Below, piece by piece: positions 27,686 to 36,078 of a stretch of 64,000 nucleotides of DNA. The stretch comes from Kitasatospora phosalacinea (GTDB lineage: Bacteria; Actinomycetota; Actinomycetes; Streptomycetales; Streptomycetaceae), in NCBI RefSeq assembly GCF_000716545.1, contig NZ_JNWZ01000029.1:28763-92762 (forward strand), in the 5' to 3' direction. A program made the translations under genes and the position numbers. Below the pieces are notes generated by a model. That model was not told the DNA's origin. It saw only the letters and a program-made list of their open reading frames with translations, and ran no database searches. Each line of letters starts with the position of its first letter. The first letter of the stretch is position 1.

Positions 27686-29074
27686 TCAGGCCGGGCCGAG
27701 CAGCCCGGCGGTGATCGTGGCGGACATCCCGACCCGGGCCAGCCCGCCGCCGGGGTGGGCGTGCGCGCCGATCAGGTACAGGCCGGGCGGGCCGGGCCGG
27801 TTGGCCTGCGCGAGGTGCCCGCCGGCCAGCGAGGGGGGCGGGACGGAGGCGGTGAGCCGGGTCTCCCGCCAGCGCAGCCGGGGGCGCAGGTCGAGGCCGG
27901 CGCCGGCCAGGTGGGCCAGCAGCCGGTCGGCGTAGGCGTCCTGTTCGGCCCCGGTGAGGGCGAGCGCGGCGGGCACGGTGACGGTCAGCACGGCGGCCTC
28001 CGCGTCCGGGCCGGGCACCAGCGACGGGTCGTCGGGCCGCAGCACCTGCACGGTGGGGCGCTCCGGCAGCGCGCGCCCGGTGAACACCGCGCGGGCCTCG
28101 GCCGCCCCGTCCGCCGCGTGCACCACGGTGCGGTGCGCGGTGCCCCCGGGGCGGGGGCCGTCCAGCGCGAGCAGCACGGTGAACCGGCCCGGCGCGGGCG
28201 CGGCGGGCGCGGCGACGCCCAGGCCGGGCACCGCCGAGAGCACCGCGTCGGCGGTCAGCACCCCCTCGTCCGTGCGGACGCCCACCACCCGCTCGCCGTC
28301 CCGCTCCAGGGCCCGCACGGGGGTGTCGAAGCGGAACTCCACGCCGCGCTTCCCGCACCGCTCGAACACCGCGTCGGCGAGCGCCCGCAGCCCGCCGTCG
28401 ACGTACCAGACGCCGAACGTCTGCTCCATGTACGGCAGGACGGTGGCCGAGGCGGGCGCGTTCAGCGGGTCCAGGCCGTGGCGCAGCGCGTACTCGCCGA
28501 GCAGCGCCGCCGGGCCCGGCCCGCCGCCCAGTTCGCGGGCCACGTCCGCCAGGGTGTGCCGCCCGCGCGGCAGCAGCCGGGACAGGCCGCGGCGCGGCGG
28601 CACCGGGTACGGGTCGGCCGGGTCGACGGCGGGGCGCGGCTCCTCCAGCAGCGGGCGGCGGGTCGCCTCCCACACCGTGCGGCCCCGGTTGACCAGCTCG
28701 CCCCAGCGCGCGCCGACCCCCGCCCCGAACGCCTCGTCCAGCGCCCGGCCGGTGCCGTCCCGGGAGGCGTTGGGCAGCAGCAGTTCGGTGCCGTCCGGGA
28801 ACAGGTGCCGGCTCTCCGGGTCCACCGGCCGCAGCCCGACCAGCTGTTCCAGCGGCTCCCGCCCGGTCTTCAGCGCCAGGTCCCGGTAGACGGCGGGCAG
28901 CGCGAGCAGCCCCGGCCCGGTGTCGAACCCGAACCCCTCCCGCCGGTAAGCCCCCACCTGCCCGCCGTGCGTCCCGGCCGCCTCCAGCACCGTCACCCGG
29001 TGCCCGAGGGTGGCCAACCGGGAGGCGGCCGCCAGACCGCCCATGCCTGCGCCGACGACGATGATCCGAGCCAT
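27686..29074 (-). CDS. Phytoene-desaturase-like (CrtI family) FAD oxidoreductase
   Basis: 462 residues. N-terminal FAD site IIVVGAGMGGLAAASRLATL and the following VLEAAGTHGGQVGAYRREGF(D)TGP region are CrtI/NAD(P)-binding amine-oxidase-like; the C-terminus GLYLIGAHAHPGGGLARVGM is the family FAD-closing motif. No carotenoid genes (crtB, crtE) adjoin it, although a polyprenyl synthase lies 2 kb away. Substrate is unknown; a lipid or isoprenoid desaturation is possible. ATG 29074 stands 8 nt after TAGGAT. Confidence 0.85.
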   Translation of the reverse strand: MARIIVVGAGMGGLAAASRLATLGHRVTVLEAAGTHGGQVGAYRREGFGFDTGPGLLALPAVYRDLALKTGREPLEQLVGLRPVDPESRHLFPDGTELLLPNASRDGTGRALDEAFGAGVGARWGELVNRGRTVWEATRRPLLEEPRPAVDPADPYPVPPRRGLSRLLPRGRHTLADVARELGGGPGPAALLGEYALRHGLDPLNAPASATVLPYMEQTFGVWYVDGGLRALADAVFERCGKRGVEFRFDTPVRALERDGERVVGVRTDEGVLTADAVLSAVPGLGVAAPAAPAPGRFTVLLALDGPRPGGTAHRTVVHAADGAAEARAVFTGRALPERPTVQVLRPDDPSLVPGPDAEAAVLTVTVPAALALTGAEQDAYADRLLAHLAGAGLDLRPRLRWRETRLTASVPPPSLAGGHLAQANRPGPPGLYLIGAHAHPGGGLARVGMSATITAGLLGPA

Positions 29075-29131
29075 GGCAGAAGATCCTATGCGCCCCGCCT
29101 CCGGCCCGTCCGCCGCCCGCCCGGACAGTGC

Positions 29132-29743
29132 CTAGCCGGCCGCCGCCGCTCCGCCGGCCCGCCGGAGCGCCCGGCGCTCCTTCCGGCGCAGCCAGAAGCG
29201 CCGGATCCGGGTCACCGCGAACCACACCACCAGCACGCCGAGGGCCAGCAGCACCGCCGCCGCCGAGGCGGCCAGCCACGGGTGGAAGATCGCCAGCGTC
29301 ACCAGGCCGGCCACCGAGAGGTCCTCGGCCAGGCTCAGCAGGATGTTCGAGGCCGGCTCGGGGGAGGTGTTGACCGCCATCCGCAGGCCCGCCTTGACGC
29401 AGTGGCTGAGCAGCGCCGTCGTCCCGCCGACCGCCCCCGCCGCGACCTCGCCCAGCGAGCCCGGGTCGTGCGCGGCCATCAGCGCGCCCACCGTCGCGCC
29501 CGCGACCGGGCGGATCACGGTGTGCACCGCGTCCCAGGCGGTGTCCACGTACGGGATCTTGTCCAGCACCGCCTCGCACAGGAACAGCAGCCCGGCGGCC
29601 AGCAGCACGTCCGCGCGCTCCAGCACCGGCGGCACCGAGTCCGCCCCGCCGAAGCGCCCGAACAGGCCGAGCAGCAGGACCACGGCGTACGCGTTGATCC
29701 CGCTCGCCCAGCCGCTGGTGAAGATCAGCGGAACGGCCCCCAC
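29132..29743 (-). CDS. DUF4126 family membrane protein
   Basis: 203 residues from GTG 29743 (AAGGGGGG 4 nt upstream); the open frame extends further but is repetitive Arg/Ser/Pro and crosses an operator. Hydrophobic throughout, starting LIFTSGWASGINAYAVVLLL, typical of DUF4126, with about five membrane segments and a basic tail (RRKERRALRR). Function unknown. A MacR-like operator sits 119 bp upstream, which would place it under control of the two-component system in this window. Confidence 0.8.
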   Translation of the reverse strand: MGAVPLIFTSGWASGINAYAVVLLLGLFGRFGGADSVPPVLERADVLLAAGLLFLCEAVLDKIPYVDTAWDAVHTVIRPVAGATVGALMAAHDPGSLGEVAAGAVGGTTALLSHCVKAGLRMAVNTSPEPASNILLSLAEDLSVAGLVTLAIFHPWLAASAAAVLLALGVLVVWFAVTRIRRFWLRRKERRALRRAGGAAAAG

Positions 29744-29861
29744 GGCGCCCCCCTTCGACGCGTCCGCCCGGACCTCGGGCGGGACGCGGCCACCGTACCG
29801 GGCCCGGCGCGGGTCTCGGGAGGGCGGGAGGGGGGAGCGGGAGGGCGAGCGGGAGGGCGAC

Positions 29862-29877
29862 TGAGTATCCGTACTCA
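29862..29877. promoter_or_regulatory. MacR-like operator (TGAGTA...TACTCA)
   Basis: TGAGTATCCGTACTCA differs at one base from the 16-bp MacR consensus remembered for S. coelicolor, TGAGTACnnGTACTCA. With outer C and G (29861 and 29878) the arms are 7 bp. It lies 119 bp before the DUF4126 start, in a region that is otherwise G-rich repeats. Confidence 0.6.
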
Positions 29878-30054
29878 GGTCACCGGTTGAGTAGCCGCAC
29901 GGATACCCGGCGGCCCCGGGCGACGGCAGAGTAGGGGGCACCGGGAAGGCCGCCGCCGGGCGGAGCCGCCCGGAGCGCTCGGGGCCCGACCGTCGGGTTC
30001 AGGGGGAACGACGGTCGACACCACGGCCCGGAGCGCGACCGACGGCCGGAGCGA

Positions 30055-30098
30055 GGGGGCCGGGCACCGCCGACACGGGGCGGCGGAGCCCGGCCCCC
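30055..30098. other. Large GC hairpin in the DUF4126/HEPN intergenic region
   Basis: Arms GGGGGCCGGGC (30055-30065) and GCCCGGCCCCC (30088-30098), with an inner CCGCC/GGCGG stem in the loop. The 504-bp stretch 29744-30247 holds this hairpin, the MacR-like site and purine-rich GGGAGGGCGAGC repeats at about 29820-29860; no gene is seen in it. Confidence 0.45.
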
Positions 30099-30247
30099 TC
30101 CCCTGGGGGGGAATCCGGGGGAGACCGGCCGTGGGGGACGACTGGAACGGGGTCGGGGGACCCCGGGTTGTCAGACCCCCCGTTCACGATGGATGCATGC
30201 GCGGGCCGACCGGTCCGGGCAAGGTCCGGAGTGAACGGGGGAGACCC

Positions 30248-30748
30248 ATGACCATCAGTCGTCCTGAGCCTGTCGCCCGCCCTGCCGTCCAGTCACCCGC
30301 CGTCGACCAGCCCACCCTGCCCGTCTCCCGCGGCAGTGACGTCCACCCGGTGCTGCGCCGCGGCTCCGCCCCGCCGGCCGCGCTCGAACTGCTCCGGCAC
30401 GCGCACCGCACCCTGGTGCACGCCCGCGGCCGGCAGGACCCGCTGGAGCGCTACGCCACCGCGCACCTCGCCGCACTGCGCGCCACCGCCGCCGTGCTCG
30501 CCGTCCGCGGCCGCCCGGTGCGCAACCCGCGCCGCCGCCAGGCGATCCGTCCGGCCTGGGAGCTGCTGCCCGAGGTCGCCCCCGAACTCGCCGAGTGGGC
30601 CGCCTACTTCGCGGCCGGGGCGCGCCGCCGGGCCGCCGCCGAGGCCGGCATCGCCGGCGCCGCCGGCGAACGGGACGCGGACGACCTGATCCGCAACACC
30701 GCCCTGTACCTGCGCATAGTGGAGCGGATCCTGGCCCTGCACCCCTGA
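30248..30748 (+). CDS. SAV_6107-type HEPN-domain protein
   Basis: 166 residues from ATG 30248 with GGGGGAG upstream. Residues 1-40 are disordered; the rest is an all-helical HEPN-like domain as in the actinobacterial SAV_6107 family (LELLRHAHRTLVHA, ERYATAHLAALRATAAVLA, PAWELLPEVAPELAEWAAYF). ERYATAH contains R-x4-H, the residue pattern of HEPN ribonucleases, though whether it is catalytic here is unclear. The family is conserved near dcw genes in actinobacteria and is not linked to a toxin-antitoxin partner here. Confidence 0.75.
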   Translation: MTISRPEPVARPAVQSPAVDQPTLPVSRGSDVHPVLRRGSAPPAALELLRHAHRTLVHARGRQDPLERYATAHLAALRATAAVLAVRGRPVRNPRRRQAIRPAWELLPEVAPELAEWAAYFAAGARRRAAAEAGIAGAAGERDADDLIRNTALYLRIVERILALHP

Positions 30749-30856
30749 CGCCGGGCGCCCGCTGTCCGGCGCTGCGCCGCGCCCCCGTCCGGCCGATTCC
30801 GGCGGATAAGGTGGGGGCGTCCGGCCGTGGATAGACCTGCCAAGAGGGGTGCCGCC

Positions 30857-31609
30857 TTGTATCCGACTCGTCCCCGCAGTGCGCTGCGTACCGCCGTGGT
30901 GTGGGAGGTGCTGCGGGAGGCGCTGGAGCGGCGCTCCGCCGAGCTCGGACGGCCGGTCCTGGAGGTCGTCGACACCGGCGGCGGCACCGGCAACTTCGCC
31001 GTGCCCGTGGCCAGGCTGGGCCACCGGGTCACCGTGGTCGACCCCAGCCCCGACGCGCTGTTCGCCCTGGAGCGCCGGGCCGCCGAGGCCGGCGTCACCG
31101 AGTTGGTCCGGGCCGTCCAGGGGGACGCCCAGACGCTGCCCGACCTCGTCCCGGCCGGGTCGGTCGACGCGGTGCTCTGCCACGGCGTCCTGGAGGTCGT
31201 CGACGACCCCGCCGAGGCGCTCGGCAACCTGGTCCGCACCCTCGCCGCGGGCGGCCTGGTCAGCCTGCTCGCCGCCAACCGCAACGGCGCGGTGCTGGCC
31301 CGCGCGGTGGCCGGCCAGTTCGCCGAGGCCCGCACCGCGCTGGACGCCGCCGACGGCCGCTGGGGCGCCGGAGACCCGATGCCCCGCCGCTTCACCGGCG
31401 AGCAGCTGGACGCGCTGGCCGCCGACGCCGGGCTGCGGGTCACCTCCGTGCACGGCATCCGGGTCTTCGCCGACCTCGTCCCCGGCGTCCTGGTCGACAC
31501 CGAGCCCGGTGCGCTGGACGCTCTGCTCAAGCTCGAGCTCGCCGCCGCCGAGCAGCCCGCCTTCCACGCCGTCGCCACCCAGCTGCACCTGCTCGCCGAG
31601 GCGATTTGA
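30857..31609 (+). CDS. SAM-dependent methyltransferase, class I
   Basis: 250 residues. TTG 30857 was chosen: AAGAGGGG (30842-30849) precedes it by 7 nt and a -10-like TAAGGT at 30806-30811 would start the transcript near 30818; GTG 30827 is the alternative. SAM-binding motif I is VLEVVDTGGGTGNFAVPVA, motif II VTVVDPSPDAL, and motif IV DAVLCHGVLEVVDDP. The C-terminal FTGEQLDALAADAGLRV is UbiE/Ubi-like. Substrate unknown. Confidence 0.88.
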   Translation: MYPTRPRSALRTAVVWEVLREALERRSAELGRPVLEVVDTGGGTGNFAVPVARLGHRVTVVDPSPDALFALERRAAEAGVTELVRAVQGDAQTLPDLVPAGSVDAVLCHGVLEVVDDPAEALGNLVRTLAAGGLVSLLAANRNGAVLARAVAGQFAEARTALDAADGRWGAGDPMPRRFTGEQLDALAADAGLRVTSVHGIRVFADLVPGVLVDTEPGALDALLKLELAAAEQPAFHAVATQLHLLAEAI

Positions 31610-31651
31610 CCTTCCCCGGGGGCACCAAGCGGGGCCCTCGCTCGTTGCAGG

Positions 31652-31682
31652 GGTGCGGGCCGCCGGTGCGGTGGCCCGCACC
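31652..31682. terminator. Hairpin after the methyltransferase gene
   Basis: 10-bp perfect inverted repeat (31652-31661 with 31673-31682), 43 bp after the methyltransferase stop. No T-run; likely a terminator before the DUF3040 promoter. Confidence 0.45.
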
Positions 31683-31720
31683 ACGTCTGATTGACCACGC
31701 CGAACCACGGCCGTGGACCG

Positions 31721-31726
31721 TATGAT
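31721..31726 (+). promoter_or_regulatory. -10 element TATGAT before DUF3040
   Basis: A near-consensus -10 hexamer. TTGACC at 31691-31696 is 24 bp away, too far for an ordinary -35, and the perfect palindrome CCACGGCCGTGG (31705-31716) lies between them, so an activator or repressor site is possible. Confidence 0.45.
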
Positions 31727-31838
31727 CTGGGTAAAGCCGGTAAGCATGACGGCCAGACCGGTGGGGCATATGGACCACACAGGCCCGAGCCAGGGGTGGC
31801 GGACCGGTCGCCCCGCGACCGACGAGTAGGAGGACTCC

Positions 31839-32216
31839 GTGCCGCTCTCGGAGCACGAGCAGCGACTGCTCGAGCAGATGGAGCGAGCGCTGTACGCCGA
31901 AGATCCCAAGTTCGCGTCAGCGCTCGAGGGAACCGGCCTGCACACCTACACGCGTCGGCGGGTCTACCTGGCCGTGGCGGGGTTCGTGGCGGGCATCGCG
32001 CTGCTCATGGGCGGCCTGGTCGCACAGGTCATCTGGGTCAGCGTGATCGGGTTCCTGGTGATGCTCGGCTGTGCCGTCCTCGCGGTCACCGCGTGGCGCC
32101 GCGGCCCGGCCGGACACGGCCCACGGCAGGCGGCAGCGCCACGCCGGAAGTCCGGTGTCGTGGATCGAATGGAACAGCGCTGGCAGCGGCGCCGCGACGA
32201 ACAGAGCGGCCTGTAG
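31839..32216 (+). CDS. DUF3040 membrane protein
   Basis: 125 residues from GTG 31839 with AGGAGG 6 nt upstream. The N-terminus PLSEHEQRLLEQMERALYAEDPKFASAL is the DUF3040 signature. Two membrane helices follow (YLAVAGFVAGIALLMGGLVA and WVSVIGFLVMLGCAVLAVTAW), then a basic tail. Such proteins are found near the dcw cluster in actinobacteria; function is unknown. A canonical terminator follows, so it is a single-gene transcript. Confidence 0.92.
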   Translation: MPLSEHEQRLLEQMERALYAEDPKFASALEGTGLHTYTRRRVYLAVAGFVAGIALLMGGLVAQVIWVSVIGFLVMLGCAVLAVTAWRRGPAGHGPRQAAAPRRKSGVVDRMEQRWQRRRDEQSGL

Positions 32217-32234
32217 CAGCGTCCACCACAACGT

Positions 32235-32274
32235 GGTCCGCCCCGGGAGGGTCTCCTCCCGGGGCGGACCTTTT
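32235..32274 (+). terminator. Rho-independent terminator of DUF3040 gene
   Basis: 16-bp perfect stem (32235-32250 with 32255-32270), GTCT loop, followed immediately by TTTT. The clearest intrinsic terminator in the window; it also separates this gene from the convergent transglutaminase operon. Confidence 0.93.
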
Positions 32275-32334
32275 CGTGCGCGCCCGCCGGCCCGCGCGGT
32301 TCCCCGCGCCCGGCGGGCGCGGGGTCCGACAGGG

Positions 32335-34752
32335 CTAGCCGTCCTTCTCGCGCCGCCGGAACGGCCTGGTCACGGCCGCCCGGACCGCCGCCACCCGTTC
32401 GGCGGTGCGCTCCCGGCGGACCGCAGCGCGGTCCTGGGCGCGCCACCACAGCCGCACCGCGGAGGCCGGCAGCAGCAGCGCGCGCAGCCGGCGGACGCGG
32501 GTGGCGCGCACCCGCAGCGCCTCGCGGGCGGCCCGGACGTCGCCGCCCAGGTACGGGGGCGCGTCGGACTCGCGGGCGTACATGACGCGCTCGGTGGCGA
32601 GGGCGACCCGGCCCGCGGCGGCCGCGGAGTCGGCGTCGAGGCGGGCGTCCTCGGCGAGCCGGCGCACCGCGTTGCGCGGGGTGCGGGCCTCGTCCGGCGG
32701 GATGCCCAGGTCCCACGCGGAGTCGACGAGTTCGGCCCAGGCGGCGAGCACCTGCTCGTCGGTGAGCCGCGGCCCGTCCGCTCCGGACAGGTGGCGGCCG
32801 GCGCCCAGGCGGCGGCGGCGCAGCCTGGTGCGCCAGAGCATCGGGAAGGCCAGTGCCGCCAGCAGCAGCAGGACGCCCGACCCGGCCACCAGGGCCGGCC
32901 AGGTCCGCCACCAGGACGCCTCGACGGTCCTGTGCTCGGCCAGGGCGGTCTCGTCGCCGCACTCGCCCTGCCGGCGCTGCTGCGGGGGGCAGTCGCTGGA
33001 GGCCGACGGCTGGGCGGAGGGCCGCTCGCTCGGCGCGGCGCTGGTGGGCGCGGTGCTGGGCGCGCTGGTGGGCGTGGTCTGCTGGACCGAGTACAGCGGG
33101 GTGGTGCCCCGGTTCGGGGTCGGCTCGAAGCGCATCCAGCCGTAGCCGTTGAAGTACAGCTCGGGCCAGGCGTGGTAGTTGGAGCTGCGCACCACCCGGT
33201 CGGTGCCGTTGGAGGAGCCCGGGGTGAAGCCGATCGCGACCCGGGCGGGGATGCCCAGCGAGCGGGACATCGCGGCCATGGTGGCGGCGAAGTGCACGCA
33301 GAAGCCCTCCTTGTCCTGGAGGAACTTGGCGATGGCGTCCGGCCCGGTCCGCGAGTCGATCTTGGTGTTGTAGGTGAAGCCGCCGCTGGTGAAGTACTGC
33401 TGCAGGGCGACGGCCTGGTCGTACGGGGTGCTCTTGCCCTTGGTGACGTCCTTGGCGGTGTCGGCCACCACGGACGGCAGGTTGGACGGCAGGCCCAGGT
33501 AGCGCTTGGAGATGTCGGCCGGGGGCGTCCCGGCGCCGCGCAGCTGGGCCGCGGTGGCGTTGACGGCCACCGAGCCGACCGAGTAGCTCAGCCCCTTGCT
33601 CTTCTGGCCGTTGACGCCGCCGACGGTGCGCCCGACCGGGTCGAAGCGCCAGTTCGAGCTGTTCGGCAGGTCCACCCAGGACATCGGGTAGGGCATCGGC
33701 AGCCAGGTGGTGCTCAGCCGGTCGGAGACCGTGATCTTGGTGCGGACCGAGGTGGTGGGCAGGTTCGGGCTCAGCCCCTCGGGGGCGGGCACGGTGCTCG
33801 GCATCGGCTGCGGGTCCTGGTCACCGGTCAGCCACTCCTGGCCGTTGAACTCGCTGAGCTCGGCGATCCGCAGGTAGAGCTGGTCGGCCTCGGGCGAGTC
33901 GGTGGAGAAGGTCAGCAGCTCGGTGTCGTCGCTGGAGCGCAGGTTGGCGGTGAGCGCGACGACCAGGTTGAGCGAGCGCTCGTCGCCCTTGCCGTCCCCG
34001 CCTCCGGTGCCCTCGCCACGGTGGCTGCCCAGGCTGTCGAACAGGCCGCCGCCGACGGCGGGGGCCAGCACCGGCAGCAGCACGGCGGCGGACAGCGCGA
34101 TCACGCCGATCCGGCGCCCGCCGTTGGACAGCGCCACGGCGGGACGGCCGGTGCCGTGGAAGACCCGGCCCCAGCGGGTGAGCCGGTCCTGGCCCTCGGT
34201 GTAGAGCAGCGCCAGGTAGCCGGCGGCCGCGAACAGGAACCACAGCCACATCCCGCCGGGCGACCCGGCCAGCCCGCCGGCCACCGAGTACAGGGCGAGC
34301 AGCGGCAGGCCCGCGGCCGCGGCCCGGCGGTAGGTGACCGCCAGGGCGTCGACCAGCACGGCCACCAGGGCGACCGAGCCGACCACGATCAGCCGCAGGC
34401 CGTCGGTGGCCGGGGCCGGGATCGCGTACTCCTGGATGTCGGCGCCGCCCCGGGTCAGCAGCGAGGAGACGGCGTCCAGCGCGCCGGGGCCGGGCAGCAG
34501 GCCGGCGCTCATCGAGGACTGCACGGTGGTGAGCAGCAGCACGTACAGCACCACGACGAGCTGCAGCGGCGGCACCAGGGCCCGGGGCAGCGGCAGGGCG
34601 CGCAGGCCGGCCCCGGCGCCGGCCGCGACGGCGACCATCAGCAGCCCGTGCGGGGCCAGGGCGAAGGCGTCCTGGAACAGCGGGGACAGGCACAGCGCGG
34701 CCAGGGCGGTGGCCAGGGCCGCGCAGAGCGTCAACTTGGCCCGGGTGGTCAA
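32335..34752 (-). CDS. TgpA-type membrane transglutaminase-like protein
   Basis: 805 residues from TTG 34752, which overlaps the stop of the DUF58 gene (TTGA). N-terminal DUF3488 region with about six membrane helices (1-220), then an extracellular part with the transglutaminase-like core: Cys in KEGFCVHFAATMAAM, His in RSSNYHAWPELYF, and GYGWMRFEPTP where the third residue is Glu, as often in actinobacterial members. A Ser/Pro/Thr linker, one more helix (WPALVAGSGVLLLLAALAFPMLW) and a DUF4129 cytosolic domain complete it. Operon with moxR and DUF58; in such triads the ATPase is thought to remodel membrane complexes near the cell wall. Confidence 0.9.
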   Translation of the reverse strand: MTTRAKLTLCAALATALAALCLSPLFQDAFALAPHGLLMVAVAAGAGAGLRALPLPRALVPPLQLVVVLYVLLLTTVQSSMSAGLLPGPGALDAVSSLLTRGGADIQEYAIPAPATDGLRLIVVGSVALVAVLVDALAVTYRRAAAAGLPLLALYSVAGGLAGSPGGMWLWFLFAAAGYLALLYTEGQDRLTRWGRVFHGTGRPAVALSNGGRRIGVIALSAAVLLPVLAPAVGGGLFDSLGSHRGEGTGGGDGKGDERSLNLVVALTANLRSSDDTELLTFSTDSPEADQLYLRIAELSEFNGQEWLTGDQDPQPMPSTVPAPEGLSPNLPTTSVRTKITVSDRLSTTWLPMPYPMSWVDLPNSSNWRFDPVGRTVGGVNGQKSKGLSYSVGSVAVNATAAQLRGAGTPPADISKRYLGLPSNLPSVVADTAKDVTKGKSTPYDQAVALQQYFTSGGFTYNTKIDSRTGPDAIAKFLQDKEGFCVHFAATMAAMSRSLGIPARVAIGFTPGSSNGTDRVVRSSNYHAWPELYFNGYGWMRFEPTPNRGTTPLYSVQQTTPTSAPSTAPTSAAPSERPSAQPSASSDCPPQQRRQGECGDETALAEHRTVEASWWRTWPALVAGSGVLLLLAALAFPMLWRTRLRRRRLGAGRHLSGADGPRLTDEQVLAAWAELVDSAWDLGIPPDEARTPRNAVRRLAEDARLDADSAAAAGRVALATERVMYARESDAPPYLGGDVRAAREALRVRATRVRRLRALLLPASAVRLWWRAQDRAAVRRERTAERVAAVRAAVTRPFRRREKDG

Positions 34753-36077
34753 GCGCCGACCTCGTCTCGGTAGGGAACGGTGGTGTTCTGGGTGCGGTCC
34801 GCTGCCCGCCACAGGGCGGGCAGCGAGTCGCCGGCCCGCACCGGCAGCACGGTCCAGCCGGACTCGCGCAGCCTGGCCGTCCGGGCCCCGACCTGCTCGT
34901 CCGCGCTGTCCGGCAGCAGGTGGCGCAGCCCCGACCAGGTGCCGGTGTCCAGCAGCAGGACGACGGCGCCGCCGGTGCGCCGGCGCAGCCGGGCCAGCCG
35001 CTCCACCTGCTCCTCGTCCAGCTCGCCGACCACCGCCACCAGCAGGCCCTCGCCGCCGAGGCGCAGCACCTCCTCGGCCCGGGCCAGGGTGCCGCCGTCG
35101 GAGTGCTCGACCACGGCCAGCGCGTCCAGCAGCGTGCCGACCGACTCGGCGGCGCTGGTGCCGCCGCCGCTCGCGCCGGCGCCGGGCACCGAGAAGCCGG
35201 TGTCGGTGAGCAGCCGGGTGCGGTAGCCGCGCTGCACCAGGTCGACCGAGACCGAGGCGGCGCAGGACACCGCCCACTCGAACGAGGACGCCGGGCCGGA
35301 GCCGCGGTGCGCGGTCTCCCGGGTGTCCAGCAGCACCGTGGCGCGGGCCCGCAGCGGCTGCTCCTCGCGGCGGACCATCAGCTCGCCGTACCGGGCGGTG
35401 GACTTCCAGTGCACCCGGCGCAGGTCGTCGCCGTGCCGGTACTCGCGCGGGATGACGTCGTCGTCGCCGGCCAGCGCCAGGGTGTGGCTGTTGGAGTCGC
35501 CCTGCCCGCCGGACTCGCCGGGCAGCCGGACCCCCGGCAGGTCCTGGACCTGCGGGACGACGGTGAGCACGTCCGCGGCGGTGAACGCGCGGGTCAGCTC
35601 GCACATCCCGAACGGGTCGGACAGCCGCAGCTGCAGCGGCCCCAGCGGGTAGCGGCCGCGCAGGTCCGAGCGGACCCGGTAGGACACCTCGCGGAAGCCG
35701 CGCGGCTCGACCCGGTCCAGCACGAAGCGCGGGCGCGGGCCCAGCACGTACGGGACCTTGTCCTCCAGCAGCAGCAGACCGGTGGGCACCCGGGAGACGT
35801 TGTCCAGCCGCAGGTGCACCCGGGCCTCCTGGCCGGCCGCGGCCCGGTGCGGGCTGAGCCGGCGGCCGGAGGCCACCCGGTAGCGGGTGCGCACCAGCAG
35901 CGCGGCCGCCGCCAGCGGCAGCGCCGCCAGCAGCACGCCGACCTGGAGCAGGGCGGCCTGGCCGAACACGAACGCGCAGACCGCGGCCGTCAGCCCGGCC
36001 GCCAGGAAGGACCGCCCCCGGGTCGTCAGTCCGCGCAGCGCGGCGCGCACCCCGGAGGCGCGGACGGGGCGGGCCAC
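34749..36077 (-). CDS. DUF58 domain protein
   Basis: 442 residues; GTG 36077 starts 1 bp after the moxR stop. Two N-terminal helices (FLAAGLTAAVCAFVFGQAALL and VGVLLAALPLAAAALLV) anchor it; the DUF58 signature follows: DDVIPREYRHGDDLRRVHWKSTARYGELMVRREE (split here: REYRHGDDLRRVHWKS and TARYGELMVREE-like). The C-terminal half resembles a vWA-like fold (VLLDTRE). DUF58 proteins are constant partners of MoxR ATPases and transglutaminase-like proteins. Role unknown. Confidence 0.9.
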   Translation of the reverse strand: MARPVRASGVRAALRGLTTRGRSFLAAGLTAAVCAFVFGQAALLQVGVLLAALPLAAAALLVRTRYRVASGRRLSPHRAAAGQEARVHLRLDNVSRVPTGLLLLEDKVPYVLGPRPRFVLDRVEPRGFREVSYRVRSDLRGRYPLGPLQLRLSDPFGMCELTRAFTAADVLTVVPQVQDLPGVRLPGESGGQGDSNSHTLALAGDDDVIPREYRHGDDLRRVHWKSTARYGELMVRREEQPLRARATVLLDTRETAHRGSGPASSFEWAVSCAASVSVDLVQRGYRTRLLTDTGFSVPGAGASGGGTSAAESVGTLLDALAVVEHSDGGTLARAEEVLRLGGEGLLVAVVGELDEEQVERLARLRRRTGGAVVLLLDTGTWSGLRHLLPDSADEQVGARTARLRESGWTVLPVRAGDSLPALWRAADRTQNTTVPYRDEVGA

Positions 36078-36078
36078 C

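Noticed and set aside
23826..27935. A 1369-residue plus-strand frame over thiE, VanZ, polyprenyl synthase and metF
   Set aside because: No recognisable domains and wrong codon positions; the known genes in other frames explain the region.
27686..29074. Carotenoid biosynthesis locus
   Set aside because: Only a CrtI-like enzyme and a distant polyprenyl synthase are present; no phytoene synthase or cyclase genes.
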